Assembly: GCA_014905825.1 (NCBI GenBank)
Contig: JACGCN010000045.1
Location: 1-64,000, forward strand
DNA length: 64,000 bases
Direction: 5' to 3'
DNA from: Lyophyllum atratum
Lineage: Eukaryota > Basidiomycota > Agaricomycetes > Agaricales > Lyophyllaceae
The notes beneath the pieces are model-generated. The model was not told where the DNA came from and ran no database searches. It was given only the letters and a program-made list of their open reading frames with translations. This document shows positions 26,624-38,120 of this stretch, piece by piece; positions within the stretch are counted from its first letter, which is position 1, and each line of letters opens with the position of its first letter. A program made the translations under genes and the position numbers.

Positions 26624-27475
26624 TCACAGCAGCGCAAGCATAGCCGCTATGACCGCTCCCACCACTCCCACTCGATCAACCCCACGCAACCCTGACCCCG
26701 CCGCGTTTGACATCGGGAGGCTGCCCAACGTCGAGGTGGTAAGCACAACCACCGTGCTACAAGTCGGAGGGAAGGGGATTGTGGTTCCAATCGAGCTGCT
26801 GGTTGGTGTAGAAGAAGTTGTAATCGTTGACATTGAGGATGAGGTAGTCGAGACTGAAGATGTCGAGAATGATAGTGAGGTGTCAGTTGACGTGGCTGAC
26901 GTGACCGATGTGGGAGGCCCACGGGTGGAGATGGGTGGAGAAGGCGTTGGTTTGGCTGTGTTCCGGGATGTAAGTTACTTCGTTATTCAAGGAAAATGGG
27001 ATTTACGTACTAGATGAGGAGCTGCTGGAAGACGAAGAAGATGTAGTTGCTGTGAATTTCAGGTACTGTGAGTCTCGAGAACAGGAGATGGATGTATGAG
27101 ACTTTTAGAACGCACCAGAGCTACACATATCCCCTATTACACCGATCGCCTTGCTCTGGTCCTCCGTGCTGCATGCCCTCGTCAAACACGAGAGCATCGC
27201 GGCTATAAACGACTGGGACCTGCACAGACATCGCACGTCCGTCCTAGATCGCACCAACGAGACGTTCGGAATTAGAGGACAGTTGCGTGCTGATCATAAA
27301 AGTATACATACAGCGTACATCCGGTAGGAGCCGCAGCGTCAATCGCGCAGGCCGTCGCGCAAGCTGGGAGGCTGGCAAATGCAATATTCTGAGCATTGGC
27401 CGACTGCACGAGCAGAATAGCCAAGACGCCAAAGACGAGAGGCCCCGAAGCGAAGAGTGCCGTCAGACGAGTCAT
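26624..27475 (-). CDS. CFEM-domain, GPI-anchored surface protein 3
   Basis: Exons 27475-27312, 27243-27116, 27049-27011, 26955-26624 give 220 residues with consistent phases. Signal peptide (VFGVLAILLVQSANA), eight-Cys CFEM domain (PACATAC, TGC, RCLC, LSC, RAC, DMC), Thr/Ser-rich stalk, and a C-terminus ending GVVGAVIAAMLALL that fits GPI attachment. Exon 2 is again 128 nt. Start chosen at MTRLTALF because it begins the signal peptide; the frame is open much further upstream without sense. The upstream region carries the GGGACACGC repeats described separately. Confidence 0.87.
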
Positions 27476-27866
27476 GGATGGTTCGTTAGCTGGTAGAGGA
27501 TGGAAGAAATGAGCAGCGAGCGTCGAAGCCAGACATGGGAAGAGCAGTCTCAGCAGTTGCAGCGAGGAAGCAACCTTTAGAACGTCCTGGGACACGGGTC
27601 TGAGAATATAAGGGGAATGCCGGATGACATAATCCAACCAATTTGACTTCCGATGGAGAGTCGTCGCGTTTCTCGAGGCCAGGAAAAATGAAATGCTGCT
27701 ATCCCTGCCGTCCAGTTTTATGTGCAGCCCATAAAGGACATGTAGCCCCACCATTGAGGGAAAATTTGGAATTTTTGCTCTTCCCAGAGGCTCAGAAACG
27801 CGGGATTCCGTTACAATACTAATCATTACACCCTTGATGCAGGGAGATCTCTGACTTCCCTTGCTC

Positions 27867-27996
27867 GGGGACACGCGGCGTGTCCCACAAGTGGAAGAGG
27901 CACTTAGCAATTCATGGGACACGCACTTTTTGGCAGGCAGCCCCTCCCAGAGCGTGTCCCATGAAAAATAAGGTGTTTTCGAGTTATGGGATACGC
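27867..27996. repeat. Cluster of GGGACACGC inverted repeats
   Basis: A near-palindrome GGGACACGC/GCGTGTCCC at 27868-27886, a 12-bp perfect inverted repeat CATGGGACACGC (27913-27924) with GCGTGTCCCATG (27952-27963), and a fourth diverged copy TATGGGATACGC at 27985-27996. A further GGGACACG lies at about 27588. It lies 400-520 bp upstream of CFEM gene 3. Confidence 0.85.
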
Positions 27997-28850
27997 TGGA
28001 CCCTTGATTCCGTCTACTCGAGTAGATCTTGCTAGATATGATCAACGCGAGATAAAAACCATCAATCTATTCCCTGGGTGTGACACTGGTTGATCAAGGC
28101 GCTTCTCCTCCTCGCCTACTCAAGCGCTCAGCGGTGAATGTAATGATAAAGGTATTCACAACTTGCAGCCGGTCTGGAATCATCTGATTAGTATGCTTCA
28201 GGGGGTTAACATACTACATTGCTTCGAGAGTTGACTTTTATCAAAGTTTGATCGATCAACAGATTCTACGAAGCCCTCACCTACTGACACGCAGCTCCGG
28301 ACCTACCTCCTCTCAATCGAGCGAACGTACGAGAGAAGAAAACCCCACACCTAAAACAAATCCATATTTATGCTCCGGGACCTTCATCAAGATCAACAGT
28401 AAGTCGAATTTCCTTTCCAACAACACCGACGCCGAAGCTACCAAATACGCCCCTCTTCTAGATCAAGCACCTTCAGTCGTCCTTCCTCGCATCAGGAGAT
28501 CTAATTCTCACCTGACGGCGATATAATCTTCCCTTATATTACGCGAACTCGACCTTAATGCTCAACTTGCCTACCCTACATATCGAACCGCCTTGTTCGT
28601 TAGACTTCACTTATTGTCCGCATCGACCTTACTTACCTTCGAATTCTTCCTTGGCTAGCCTGATCACTTTTTTCTTATCCTCAGAGCCCTGGGCCCCTAG
28701 ACTTTGCTTTCGAACTCCAACATCGCCAAAAAAACTTCGCACTCGCGAATCCTTGCCAGCAAAGCGGTTTTGAGACAGACTGCAAATTCCAATTCGATAA
28801 CCTCGGGTACGGCTGGTTATACATTGTCCTCCTGTCGCCCGGACATCATT
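27997..28850. other. No gene seen
   Basis: AT-richer DNA with short frames only. A 12-bp palindrome CTACTCGAGTAG lies near 28015. The stretch separates the CFEM cluster from the BTB cluster. Confidence 0.5.
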
Positions 28851-28854
28851 CGCT

Positions 28855-29127
28855 AGGCGAAAGACTGAATTTATGGTCATCGCGGACTCTTGTCCTCAAA
28901 GCCGCGTATCTGTTGGTGGGACATGGTCACGCTAGATCCAAACGCCGAAGAGGACGTCGATGAACTGAGTGATTCTGCTGTGCAATTTTCCTATCTCCTG
29001 AAGGCTCTTCATGACACCGAGTTTATAATCTGGCTGCATGTATATGTACAAATCTCTTCAATGACCCGAAGCCGACTTGGGCGCCACTTGCGGGTGTTTG
29101 GAGGTGTCCTGTGGCTAAGCAATAAGT
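28855..29127 (+). pseudogene. BTB/POZ gene relic
   Basis: GLLSSKPRICWWDM and VDELSDSAVQFSYLLKALHDTE match the BTB core of the genes at 30781 and 32280 (GLLCSKSSIFRDM; VELSDSPLELSYFLKALHDTE). After an intron-like gap, DPKPTWAPLAGV matches their second exon. Then a stop follows. Both the 5' part and the whole C-terminal half are missing. Confidence 0.7.
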
Positions 29128-29399
29128 AGTACAACGCATCACAGCTTCGCCAGGATGCGTTTGACGTCGGGAGTGGTATATCTGCCGTCGTAGTAGTCAG
29201 TCACAAGAAGGATTATGGTTGTAAGCTAACTTGGCTGACATCGCTTATGAGATATGTAAGGGCCGAGGCGCCATTACGGACAGTAACATCGTGTGATGAT
29301 ATTGCAGAGATGGTGAAAAGCAAAAATACTCAACGGAATAGCGAAGAAATCCGACATGAAACAGGGCCAAGGCAGCATGTCATTCCCGCCGACACGCTC

Positions 29400-30380
29400 T
29401 CAAGATAAGAACGTACTAAAAGGTAAGATGCTCTGTACTTTGTTGAATGTCGCGACACTCCACCGCCGCGCTCTGTTGGTACAGTGGGAGCAATCATCAA
29501 GGTTTTCGTCAATTGCATCTTCGACGACTTTGTCGAACCGGTTCAACTGCGTCAATGCAGATCCGACATCACGTAGGACCTCCCAATAGAACGGTGCCCA
29601 TGATTCACAATCCCTCAATCCACCCTTGTGAAGGACCACCGGAGGCTCATCCGTGTACAGCCAGCGCAGAATCAGCATCCACTGCTCTCTGTACTCCAAC
29701 TATGGCAAACGTCAGAGTCAGATATGTCGTCATTTAGTTTGGAAAGCTCGATGCAGGCGTACCCAAATATATGGTATTTGGGAGCCCTTCTCAAACTTTG
29801 ACTTCATGGCTTTGAACTCTTGGGAGATGGCAAGTAGCGCCGCCTCATCTGCAAGTGAGTTATACCCGTGCTTGACGGCATAGCGAAGAACCGCAACAGG
29901 GTGGTTGGTGACATGGTTGCTGAGTAACGTCAGCGCCAAGTAATTTCAATAGACGGAGCTGACGTACGTCATATGCAACTTGCAGATAGGCATGGCGCTA
30001 TAGACGAGGTATTTTTCGACTGCATTGGCTAGTGCTTCGAGGACGTCGAATTTAAGGGACGTGAGATCAGGTTGAGGTTTGAGGTGCATGTATTGTAAGA
30101 GGAGTAAGACAACCTTGCTCTTCTCCTGGACAGGAACTGTCGGGACATTCTCCGAGAGAAATGCAGATGGCGCAAATCCTTCGCTGTACTGCTCCAGATT
30201 TTGGCTATGCGCAGCGAATCGGGCGCCATCGGACGATCTTAACAGGATATCGACCTTCAACGGACAGTCGGGACATGCTGTAAGATACGTCAATTGAGAT
30301 ATTACAAGGATACTTTGCGACCGACCACGGATGGGGGAGCTATCCGGGATTTCTTCTGTTTCCGTCGACCCGTTACTCAT
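29400..30380 (-). CDS. BTB/POZ-domain protein 1
   Basis: Basidiomycete-expanded BTB family; BTB domains dimerise or recruit Cullin-3. Exons 30380-30326, 30277-29968, 29919-29763, 29699-29400 give 273 residues. The BTB core reads VDILLRSSDGARFAAHSQNL, the hydrophobic strand VVLLLLQYMH and ALANAVEKYLVYSAM, the usual pattern for this group, followed by the helical HPVAVLRYAVKHGYNSLADEAA block. It is transcribed away from BTB gene 2 but belongs to a different subfamily than genes 2-4, lacking their FWDDGT-like start. No defect seen; target unknown. Confidence 0.85.
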
Positions 30381-30725
30381 GATAGTCGTGGTTCAGGAAT
30401 AGAAGCATCGATGTGGCTCGAGACCAGAGCTAGCACGTGCTGAATCGGGGTTATCGGAGTGTCCAACCAGCACGAGGCCTTGGTCAAATCGTGGGTTTGT
30501 TTTGTCCGCTGAGCACAACCTAATAGATCCATCGATAGCAGTAGTATGCTCACCTAGCTTGATCTACGAGACCTACTACTTCTCGCCGTAGATTCCTCGT
30601 TTCCCCTGTGCCTTCACCTTCCAGATGAGGTTCGTCAACCATGACATCGTATCTCCATATGTCTGAATACGAGTCTTTTTTTCAGTGATGAACGGAGCAC
30701 TGACATCCTCCCACAAAAGATTCAA

Positions 30726-30772
30726 GAAATATTGAAAGGTTATTCCAGATCTTCAATATCCTTTCAATATTC
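30726..30772. repeat. AT-rich hairpin ahead of BTB gene 2
   Basis: AAGAAATATTGAAAGG (30726-) and CCTTTCAATATTCTT (to 30771) are near-perfect inverted complements. The sequence interrupts the region where BTB gene 3 has its N-terminal coding segment. Confidence 0.6.
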
Positions 30773-30780
30773 TTTGACAA

Positions 30781-31772
30781 ATGGAATATCTTTTCGATAA
30801 TCTTTGCGTCTTTGTCCCAAGAAGATCGATATTTGCATCCAGTGCTACGCTCGATGAACCGGTTTCTGTATGGTTCGATGACGGGACACTGGTAATCAAG
30901 GCCGAGAATACAGAGTTCAAGGTCTACCTTGGCCTCTTATGCTCCAAGTCGTCCATTTTTCGGGATATGTTCGTGCTCAATCCTCATGTTCCCGAGCGCG
31001 TTGTTGAGCTCAGTGATTCCCCGTTGGAGCTGTCATACTTCCTTAAAGCTCTCCACGACACCGAGTACGTCCATGGAGTTCTGTTTCAATACCACAACTT
31101 ACGTGTTCAGACTATAGCTTCTTCCCGCAGCCAAAGCCCGCACTCGCAGCACCATTCGCAATTGTAGCTGGGATTCTGCGTCTCAGCGATAAATATGACG
31201 TACCGACTCTGAGAAAACGTGCTCTCGAGCACCTAGCCGTCGTATATCCCACTTCTCTTGCGGCGTACGCCCTCTACCCACGATTCGAATCATCCAACGT
31301 TTCAGACCATCTCAACGCAATCAAGCTTTCCAGGGATTTCAATATTCCATGGATCCGACCCATGGCTTTCTATCATTACCTCTCTCAACCTCTAAGCGCT
31401 GTCTTGACCACACTGCACAGTTCCGATCTTTCGGGAGAAGATGTGGATTTGTGCATTCGTGGTGTTCGAGAGCTCAAGACGCTGCAATTCCTTGCCGGTG
31501 CTCCTACTCGTATCATCATTGGTAAACTGTGTAACGCCTGCCACAAATGCAGCATCGCCCAGACGGAGATATTGAACCGTATCTCCTCGGACGATAGAGC
31601 TTCCCCGTTGGAAGTTGGGACGTCCTACCTGGATGGCATCTGCCCTGACTGCGGCCCAAAAGTGAAGGTACGGTACACTCAGAGTGACGTCTGGGACAAG
31701 ATTCCGGTACGCTTTGACATTGCAAATACATGGAGTGAACTTGAGGAGTTGAAAAGGATCGCGCTCCAGTAA
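30781..31772 (+). CDS. BTB/POZ-domain protein 2
   Basis: Exons 30781-31064 and 31118-31772 give 312 residues. BTB core: VSVWFDDGTLVIKAENTEFKVYLGLLCS, then SIFRDMF and a helix LSYFLKALHD; exon 2 continues FFPQPKPALAAPFAIVAGILRLSDKYDVPTLRKRAL, shared by genes 2-4. A CxxC pair (ICPDCG) and HKC lie near the C-terminus. Very close to BTB gene 3. The start is uncertain: an ATG-AG mini exon at 30626-30630 with a GT donor and the peptide DERSTDI after its acceptor corresponds to the true start of gene 3, but an AT-rich insertion then breaks that frame, so the internal ATG at 30781 may be a secondary start. Confidence 0.8.
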
Positions 31773-32279
31773 ATAACTTCCGTCATGTGCATGAGTGGCA
31801 CGAGGCCTTGGTCAAATCGTTTGTAATGAACTCTCCAATCGCATCCTAATTTATCCATGAATAGCAGTAGTTTGTTAGGATCTGAATCGGCACCGTTGAC
31901 CGAGACGCTTTGTGTCGCGGGCCAAGTAGATCACGGTCTGTTTCTTTGTCTCATACTAAGTACAAAATAACCCTTACTTGGAATCAACTCTTTGTTACAT
32001 TTATGTATATATACCTGTAGATACTCGTCTTTACACTCCCATTCAATCTCGAAAAGACCGAGGGTAAGTTGCTTTCTTACTTACCATATTTGCTGTCCTA
32101 ATCTACAGTAGTGTATACTATATAGCATCTCTTATCGTTTAGGTACGGTGATCGATACGGTCAATTATCAAGTGACTGGGGTTCAAGTTATCTCTTATCA
32201 TTTAGCTTTGTCTTTTATTCTACGCTACTTACTTCTCAGGGTGAATTTCTGTTTTCACCTTTTAGCTTCAACTTGACAA

Positions 32280-33325
32280 ATGAGGTGCGTCAAGCACATC
32301 CTTGAATCTCCATATCTTTGAATATCTTCTGTTCGCAGCCATGCCAGTGGACGCAGCACAGATATCGTCCCTACGCCCGATGGGGGATCGACGCCCATTT
32401 CCGTGTGGTTCGATGATGGAACACCGGTCATCAAAGCCGAAAATACAATGTTCAAGGTCTACCTTGGCCTCCTATCCTCCAAGTCGTCCTTTTTTCGGGA
32501 TTTGTATCTGAATCCGCACACGCCAGAGGGCGTTATGAGTATTGAGCTCAGAGATCCCCCGTTGGAGCTGTCATACTTCCTTAAAGCTCTCCATGATGCC
32601 GAGCATGTCCAGGGACTTCTGCTTCGATACCATACCTTACATCCTGAAACTGTAGGTTTTTCCAGGAGCCAAAGTGGACACTCGCAGCGCCATTCGAAAT
32701 AGTAGCTGGAATACTGCGTCTCAGCGACAAGTATGGCGTACCAACTCTGAGAAAACGTGCTCTCCGCCACCTGGATGTCGTGTATCCCACTTCGTTTTGC
32801 AGGTACAACTTCTCCCCGAGCCCGCGGTTCGAATCACCCAACGTTTCGGACCACGTCAATGCAATCAGACTCTCCAGGGATCTGGATATTCCGTGGATCC
32901 GACCCGTGGCTGTCTATCGTTACGTCTCTCAACCGTTACGCGCCGTCTTGACCACACTGCACGGTTCCGGTCTTTCGGGAGAAGATGTGGATCTGTGCAT
33001 TCGTGGTATCCGGGAGCTCAAGACGCTGCAATTTCTTGGCGGCACTCCGATGCGTGGAATTGCTGGAAGGTGCTCCACTCCGGCGAGTTGCGCGGACGCC
33101 CATGCGAAGATATTGAACAGTATTTTCTTGGATGGTGGTGCTGCCCCGCTGGAAGTTGGGAATTCCTACCTGAATGGCCTCTGCGATGAATGCTGCGGAG
33201 AGGTGAAGGTGCACCACAGTACGAGGGACGTGTGGGACCAGTTACCGTCAACCTTTGGCATTGCCAAGACATGGAGTGAACTTGAGACGTTGAGAGGGAA
33301 GCCGCTCTATGGTAGTACTAATTAG
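32280..33325 (+). CDS. BTB/POZ-domain protein 3
   Basis: Exons 32280-32284, 32339-32602 and 32656-33325 give 312 residues, the same as gene 2. The first exon is five bases (ATG AG); the start is chosen because it gives a continuous phase into ISVWFDDGTPVIKAENT. The second intron starts with GC (GA|GCATGT) where gene 2 has GT (GA|GTACGT) at the homologous place, and both introns are 53 nt. Exon 3 carries EPKWTLAAPFEIVAGILRLSDKYGVPTLRKRAL and a C-terminal Cys-rich CDECCGE. A tandem duplicate of gene 2, 500 bp apart. Confidence 0.82.
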
Positions 33326-34757
33326 CTTTCAAAATATATTGTACGCTGTCGTCGCGATTTTTCATTCTTTGCATAACGAGTCCGTGAACGATCACCGTAG
33401 CGTAGAGACCACGACGACGTACCACTGTTACGTCAACAGGGAGATATAGGGTGTTGTCAATTCCGGGGAATAGTGAATCGGAGGTGAACGTTCATCTTCC
33501 ACTGGTGATGGCGTGATGCTTACCGGAAGGAAATTCGCAAATTCGCAGATGGCCTGGGGCCATAAAGCAGAAACGGGCACTGCTCCTCATCCGGGCTCGG
33601 ACACACCCACGCAATCAAACAAAGGCGATCTCTGAAATGAAACGTATGACTGAGCCAATGGGGAGATACACGGCCTAGATAACCGGCGAGAGAGACGAGG
33701 ACGAAGACAGGGAATTGCAATCCGTCGAACTGTCGCGGTGTAAAAAGAACGGACTGGAGGTAAAAAGTACAGCACGAGGAAACGAATTTCTCAAGAGGGA
33801 CTCGAACCCAGTCGCTGACCCTCCGAAGACGCAGCTTGTGAGATGACGGAAGCAGGTGGGCTAGTGCGGGGATGTATAGAGGAGACACTAGGGTGGTGAG
33901 AGTGAGAGGACCATAACCTGGAGACGGGGCTGTAAGACTTGTCACTTCATGAGAGGAAACTAAGAGAGCAGCGAAGGTCAAAAAGTCTGCATCTCAAACA
34001 TATATTCTCCCACACTGGGTGTCGAACCCAGAGCAGAGCGGCGAACACGGCACACAGGACGAAGGGTTTGTAGACTCTAACACCTTCACCAAGACGTGTC
34101 CGAGGGTATAGCAGTCGGACCATGCAACCTCACCAACGACGAGCGCGATGAAGCGAAGGTACTCACCGGATGGCCAGAGACCTTGTATCTGCTCTTCGGA
34201 TCCACTGCCAACGTCATGAATTAGTCCATCCTGTCAGACGCCCGTCAAGCAGTTCGCCCCCCTTGCATGATTCGATGACGCATGTGGACTGCAGGCGACT
34301 AAGGGTGCCTTCCATTGATCTTGTGCACTTGTCCATTAGTCCGACTTCGGAGTGGAGTGCTGCGCATCATGCAAGCGTGGTGTGACCAGGAGCGGAGCGC
34401 TGAGACCACTGCGCAGCGAGGTGAAGAGGAAGGGCACGCCGCTTCGTAGTTCAGAGACAACAGCGATCATTTCAGGCGAGTTCGAAAATCCAACAGGAGG
34501 CCACCAAAGCGCCCTGGATGAATAGAAACAGGAGGCAGGGCGGTGAAAGTCCTTTGCGGGGATCAATTACCAAATGCAATTCAAATTCGATCACGCTTCC
34601 CACGCCCCGGATCTGGGACTGACAGAATCACACCCTCCTCGACCGAAATGCATAAAAGGATCGCACCACTTTCCAATCCCGCGCAAGGCTTCTGTCTCTC
34701 TCCCCCACGCCTCCTTACCCTTTCACGACCCCACAAAACCTCGACGTAACGACCACA
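33326..34757. other. Intergenic with tRNA-like T-arm relics
   Basis: Read on the - strand, 34030-34014 forms a perfect T-arm (CTGGG-TTCGACA-CCCAG); a weaker copy (GGGTTCGAGTCCC) is at about 33798-33810. Neither has a complete cloverleaf. The 154-codon frame on the - strand at 33520-33981 crosses the second relic and is not a gene. A TATA-like element near 34649 belongs to the next gene. Confidence 0.4.
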
Positions 34758-35414
34758 ATGTTCTCAAAATCCTTCTTCACGCTCGCCCTGTTCGCCGTTG
34801 CCGCCATTGCTCAGACCACGACCGAAACAAGCACCGCCGCTGACCCCACTACCTCCGCTCCCGGTGGAATTAGCGCCTGCATCATTGGCTGTGTCCAGCC
34901 CGCTGCCCAGGCCAACGGCTGCGTTTTGTGCGTATCTCGTGCCCTATCACGTCTCCCGAGTTGTTCTGACATATAAACCTACATAGCACTGACGCCTCCT
35001 GCGTCTGCCGTTCAGCTCAGTTCCAGGCGGACGCCGCCAAATGTCTGCAGGATCAGTGCACGGAAGCCGACCAACAGGCTGCCCTCGCTCTCCAGGCCCA
35101 GCAATGCGGTGCCAGTGCGTAGTCTTTCCGCGCCTGTCCCATATCGAAGCATGACTGATCGATCCTTATTGCCCACAGTTGGCACCTCTGCAAGTGGATC
35201 CGCCACCGGCACAGGCATCCCCGCGTCCTCCAGCACCGGTAGCGGAACCACTACGCCCTCTGCTACTTTGATCTCCACGTCCACGAAGCCGAGTACCACC
35301 GCGCCCACGGGCAGCGCGCCACCTGCAAGCACTTCGAACGCTGCGATTGGCTTTGGAGAGAACCTGGGATTGGCGGGTGCGATCGTGGCGGGTGTTGTTG
35401 GGCTTGTGCTCTAA
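34758..35414 (+). CDS. CFEM-domain, GPI-anchored surface protein 4
   Basis: Exons 34758-34927, 34987-35114 and 35179-35414 give 177 residues. Signal peptide (MFSKSFFTLALFAVAAIAQ), a short Thr-rich spacer, CFEM domain with eight Cys (SACIIGC, NGC, SCVC, AKC, DQC, QQC), Ser/Thr/Pro stalk, and C-terminus LAGAIVAGVVGLVL as a GPI signal. Exon 2 is 128 nt, as in the other three. It is the most canonical CFEM of the set, with DASCVC in the position where the haem-ligating Asp occurs in the family. Confidence 0.92.
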
Positions 35415-36028
35415 GTGGTGCTTGTTCGGTTGAATGGGAACTTAGGGTTGCTCGTTCGTCTGTTCGTTCTATCGTGCTTATCCCCGTCCCACCAACTACC
35501 GTGTCGATCCCCCGTTGCCCATTTTCGTTCTCGTTAAGGAACTCATAAACTCTTGGTACCTATTTACTTATGGTCTCTCCAAAAGTTCGTCTCCCATACC
35601 TACCAGAACCCTGCAGTGTAATACGGATGTGTTAGTCGTACAACCACGAACATTTGTGCTGTCATATCGAGTTCATTCAGGATCCAAGATTCAACGTAAA
35701 GTTCTTCAGCGACAATCCGACCCCTCTGGCTATCTGAATGTGTCCCGGCTGGTCGACTGGTCTTGACACTGTATTGGCATGACGTCAGTGGCATGTGTAC
35801 GAGTTCGATTCCCTAGAGAGGCTTGGACTATAGGCCCTCTTGCTTTTTTCGATGAGGAGCCTCGTTACATATCTGCACTTTCACGAATAAAATGTCATAC
35901 ACCAAATACCCCTCGCGACCGACGTATACACGCAGACGACTCATGAGTCCATCTCTCATGAGTCCGCTATCGATACACCTTTCCTATTTCACTTGAAAAC
36001 ATGGCGAGATTCCTTGCTTACCAAAACC
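35415..36028. other. Intergenic between convergent genes
   Basis: Nothing coding seen; holds the 3' ends of CFEM gene 4 and BTB gene 4. Confidence 0.55.
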
Positions 36029-36996
36029 TCAACTTCGCAGCGCAAGCTCTTTCATCTCCCCCAACACATCCCACGATTGTCCCGCCCTAGGAGACTCATC
36101 AAACACCCCGCGCCTCAACAGCTTCGCCGTATCCCGATACCTCGTCCTGCAAGACGCGCATATATCCGGGCTCCCGTCCAGATCACGATTATGCCCAGCG
36201 AGAATATCCGGCCCCTCCTCCGACGTCACCGAGAGGACCAACTCCTCCCACGCCGCCTTCCTCGCAGCCAGACACCGCCTCGTGTCGCTCGCGCTCCCCA
36301 AACACGGCGGGTGCAAATAGCTGTAGTTAACCCACTGCGCATTCTTCAGCGCGTATTTCTGAGACAGGCAGTCCGTCAGATCGAGTTCGAGGGGGTGCGA
36401 TCTGAACGACGCCACGATGGTGGGGATATCGGATAGGGAGCAGGCGTAGATCGCCATGGGGCGGATCCAGGGGAGGTTGCATTCGCTGGCGAGCCGGAGC
36501 GTCGTGATGTGGTCGCTTATGTGGTACGAATAGAATAGCGGGGCGCTGTCTGGTTTCCACAGGGATGTCGGATATATGGAAGAGAGGTGTAGGATCGCAC
36601 GGCGGCGGAGGTAGGGAACGTCGTATTTGATGCTTAGCCGGAGTATCCCTGCGATTTTGGGTAGTGCGGATGGTGCGGGGGGAGGTAGGAAGAATCTGTC
36701 GCCGTATGAGAAGGGAGTAAACGGGATAGTTCGTGGCATGCGCACTCCATATCATGCAAGGCCCGCAGGAAGCTGGAAAGATTGTATGGTGAGTCTTGGA
36801 GGTGAAGGACAGCGGATTCGTCTTTGGGAACAGGTTGCGAGACGGCAAACATGTCGCGAAAGACGGACGATGAGGCGACTAGGAGACCTCCGTATACCAG
36901 AAAAGACGAGTCCTCCGCGTGGATCAGTAGATTGCCGTCGTCATACCAGACGGTGACGGGTTCAAGTGTAATGGGTGGCGAATGCACTGATGACAT
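36029..36996 (-). CDS. BTB/POZ-domain protein 4
   Basis: Exons 36996-36746 and 36695-36029 give 305 residues. N-terminus PVTVWYDDGNLLIHAEDSSF and SSVFRDMF align with genes 2 and 3; exon 2 has LPKIAGILRLSIKYDVPYLRRRAI and LPWIRPMAIY, then the C-terminal CASC motif (ICASCRTRYRD). The intron is at the same place as in genes 2 and 3, with a GT donor. It lies in inverted orientation to them. Intact by eye. Confidence 0.88.
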
Positions 36997-38115
36997 TATA
37001 GCCGTGCTAGATCGCAGGTCAGATAAGTTGGAAGTCCTCCTCGCAAAAGATCAACATGTGTCTAAACCTAACTCACTGCTGATTCTCGTTAGATCTGCGT
37101 TGATATTAGATAAATCTGCGGGCGGGAGGGAGATAAGCTGCTTGGGGAGCCAAAGTTCTTGGATTCTGGTGTTCTGATGTCCTGCTGGCTAAGGTAGAGG
37201 GATCTCTCTGCCTCAAACTGATTGGAACGGCTCGGCAGTGACGTTAACGTGACAGTGCGGGGAAAATGGGCACTTGAAGTCGAAGTTGAACATTTGAACT
37301 GTGAGCCACGTGGATACGATATCCTTATCTAATTATGTCTATTTGCGTCCGAGTTCTACTCAACGATCTTCTTGCCAACCCTGGAACATCGATGTCTGAA
37401 TGAATGTCTCGTTGACTGACTGTCCTTAGCTCATGGACAAGTGTTCTATTCGTCTGAAGTTGGTCAGGGCTCGCCGAGTTGGAAATTCTTTGAGCTGATC
37501 CACAGAAATCAGAGTCTGTCTGACATTGCCTGACTGCGCTAGAAAACGATGCATGCTTTTCAGTCGCAATAAGTATCGAGGGGTACTAGAAGCTTACCTC
37601 CGGTCCTGCCCACTAGAACAAACGCTCAAATCACGCGGTATCTCGCTTCAGAGTCAGATATGGGGCAAGACAGACCAAGAAAATTCAGCAGATCCATCAT
37701 CGTCTTTAGCCAGCGACGTATGATCTGCAAAGACAAGTAATGACCCCGATGCATTTACACTAACGGGGCAAATGAAATGCATTGTGTCTACCAATAGGAC
37801 CTGCACTGAGGTGACCACGGCACTACAACTGACAACCGAAGGCCATAGAAGATCGCAATGCCAACGAGCAACGATTTCAAACTGGACATACGACTTGGCG
37901 AGTTAAATGTTGTGAAAGGTAAGGATAGTATCAATATACTTACCGCAAGTGGATATCCCTCCAGGATTGTGTAGTTCTTCTATAGGTATGTAGCGCCGGT
38001 ATAAGAAATTAGAAAAGATTCACGGGCTTAACCCTAAGAGATATAACTAGTAAGTGACGAAGAAGCGTTTGCAATATGAAGGGAGATCTAGCTGATCTAC
38101 GGTTGAAGATCACAA
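36997..38115. other. No gene seen
   Basis: Upstream region of BTB gene 4, then AT-rich DNA into the retrotransposon target site. Nothing recognisable. Confidence 0.5.
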
Positions 38116-38120
38116 GAAGA

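Noticed and set aside
33520..33981. 154-codon frame on the - strand
   Set aside because: Crosses a tRNA-like relic, has no domain and no splice structure.
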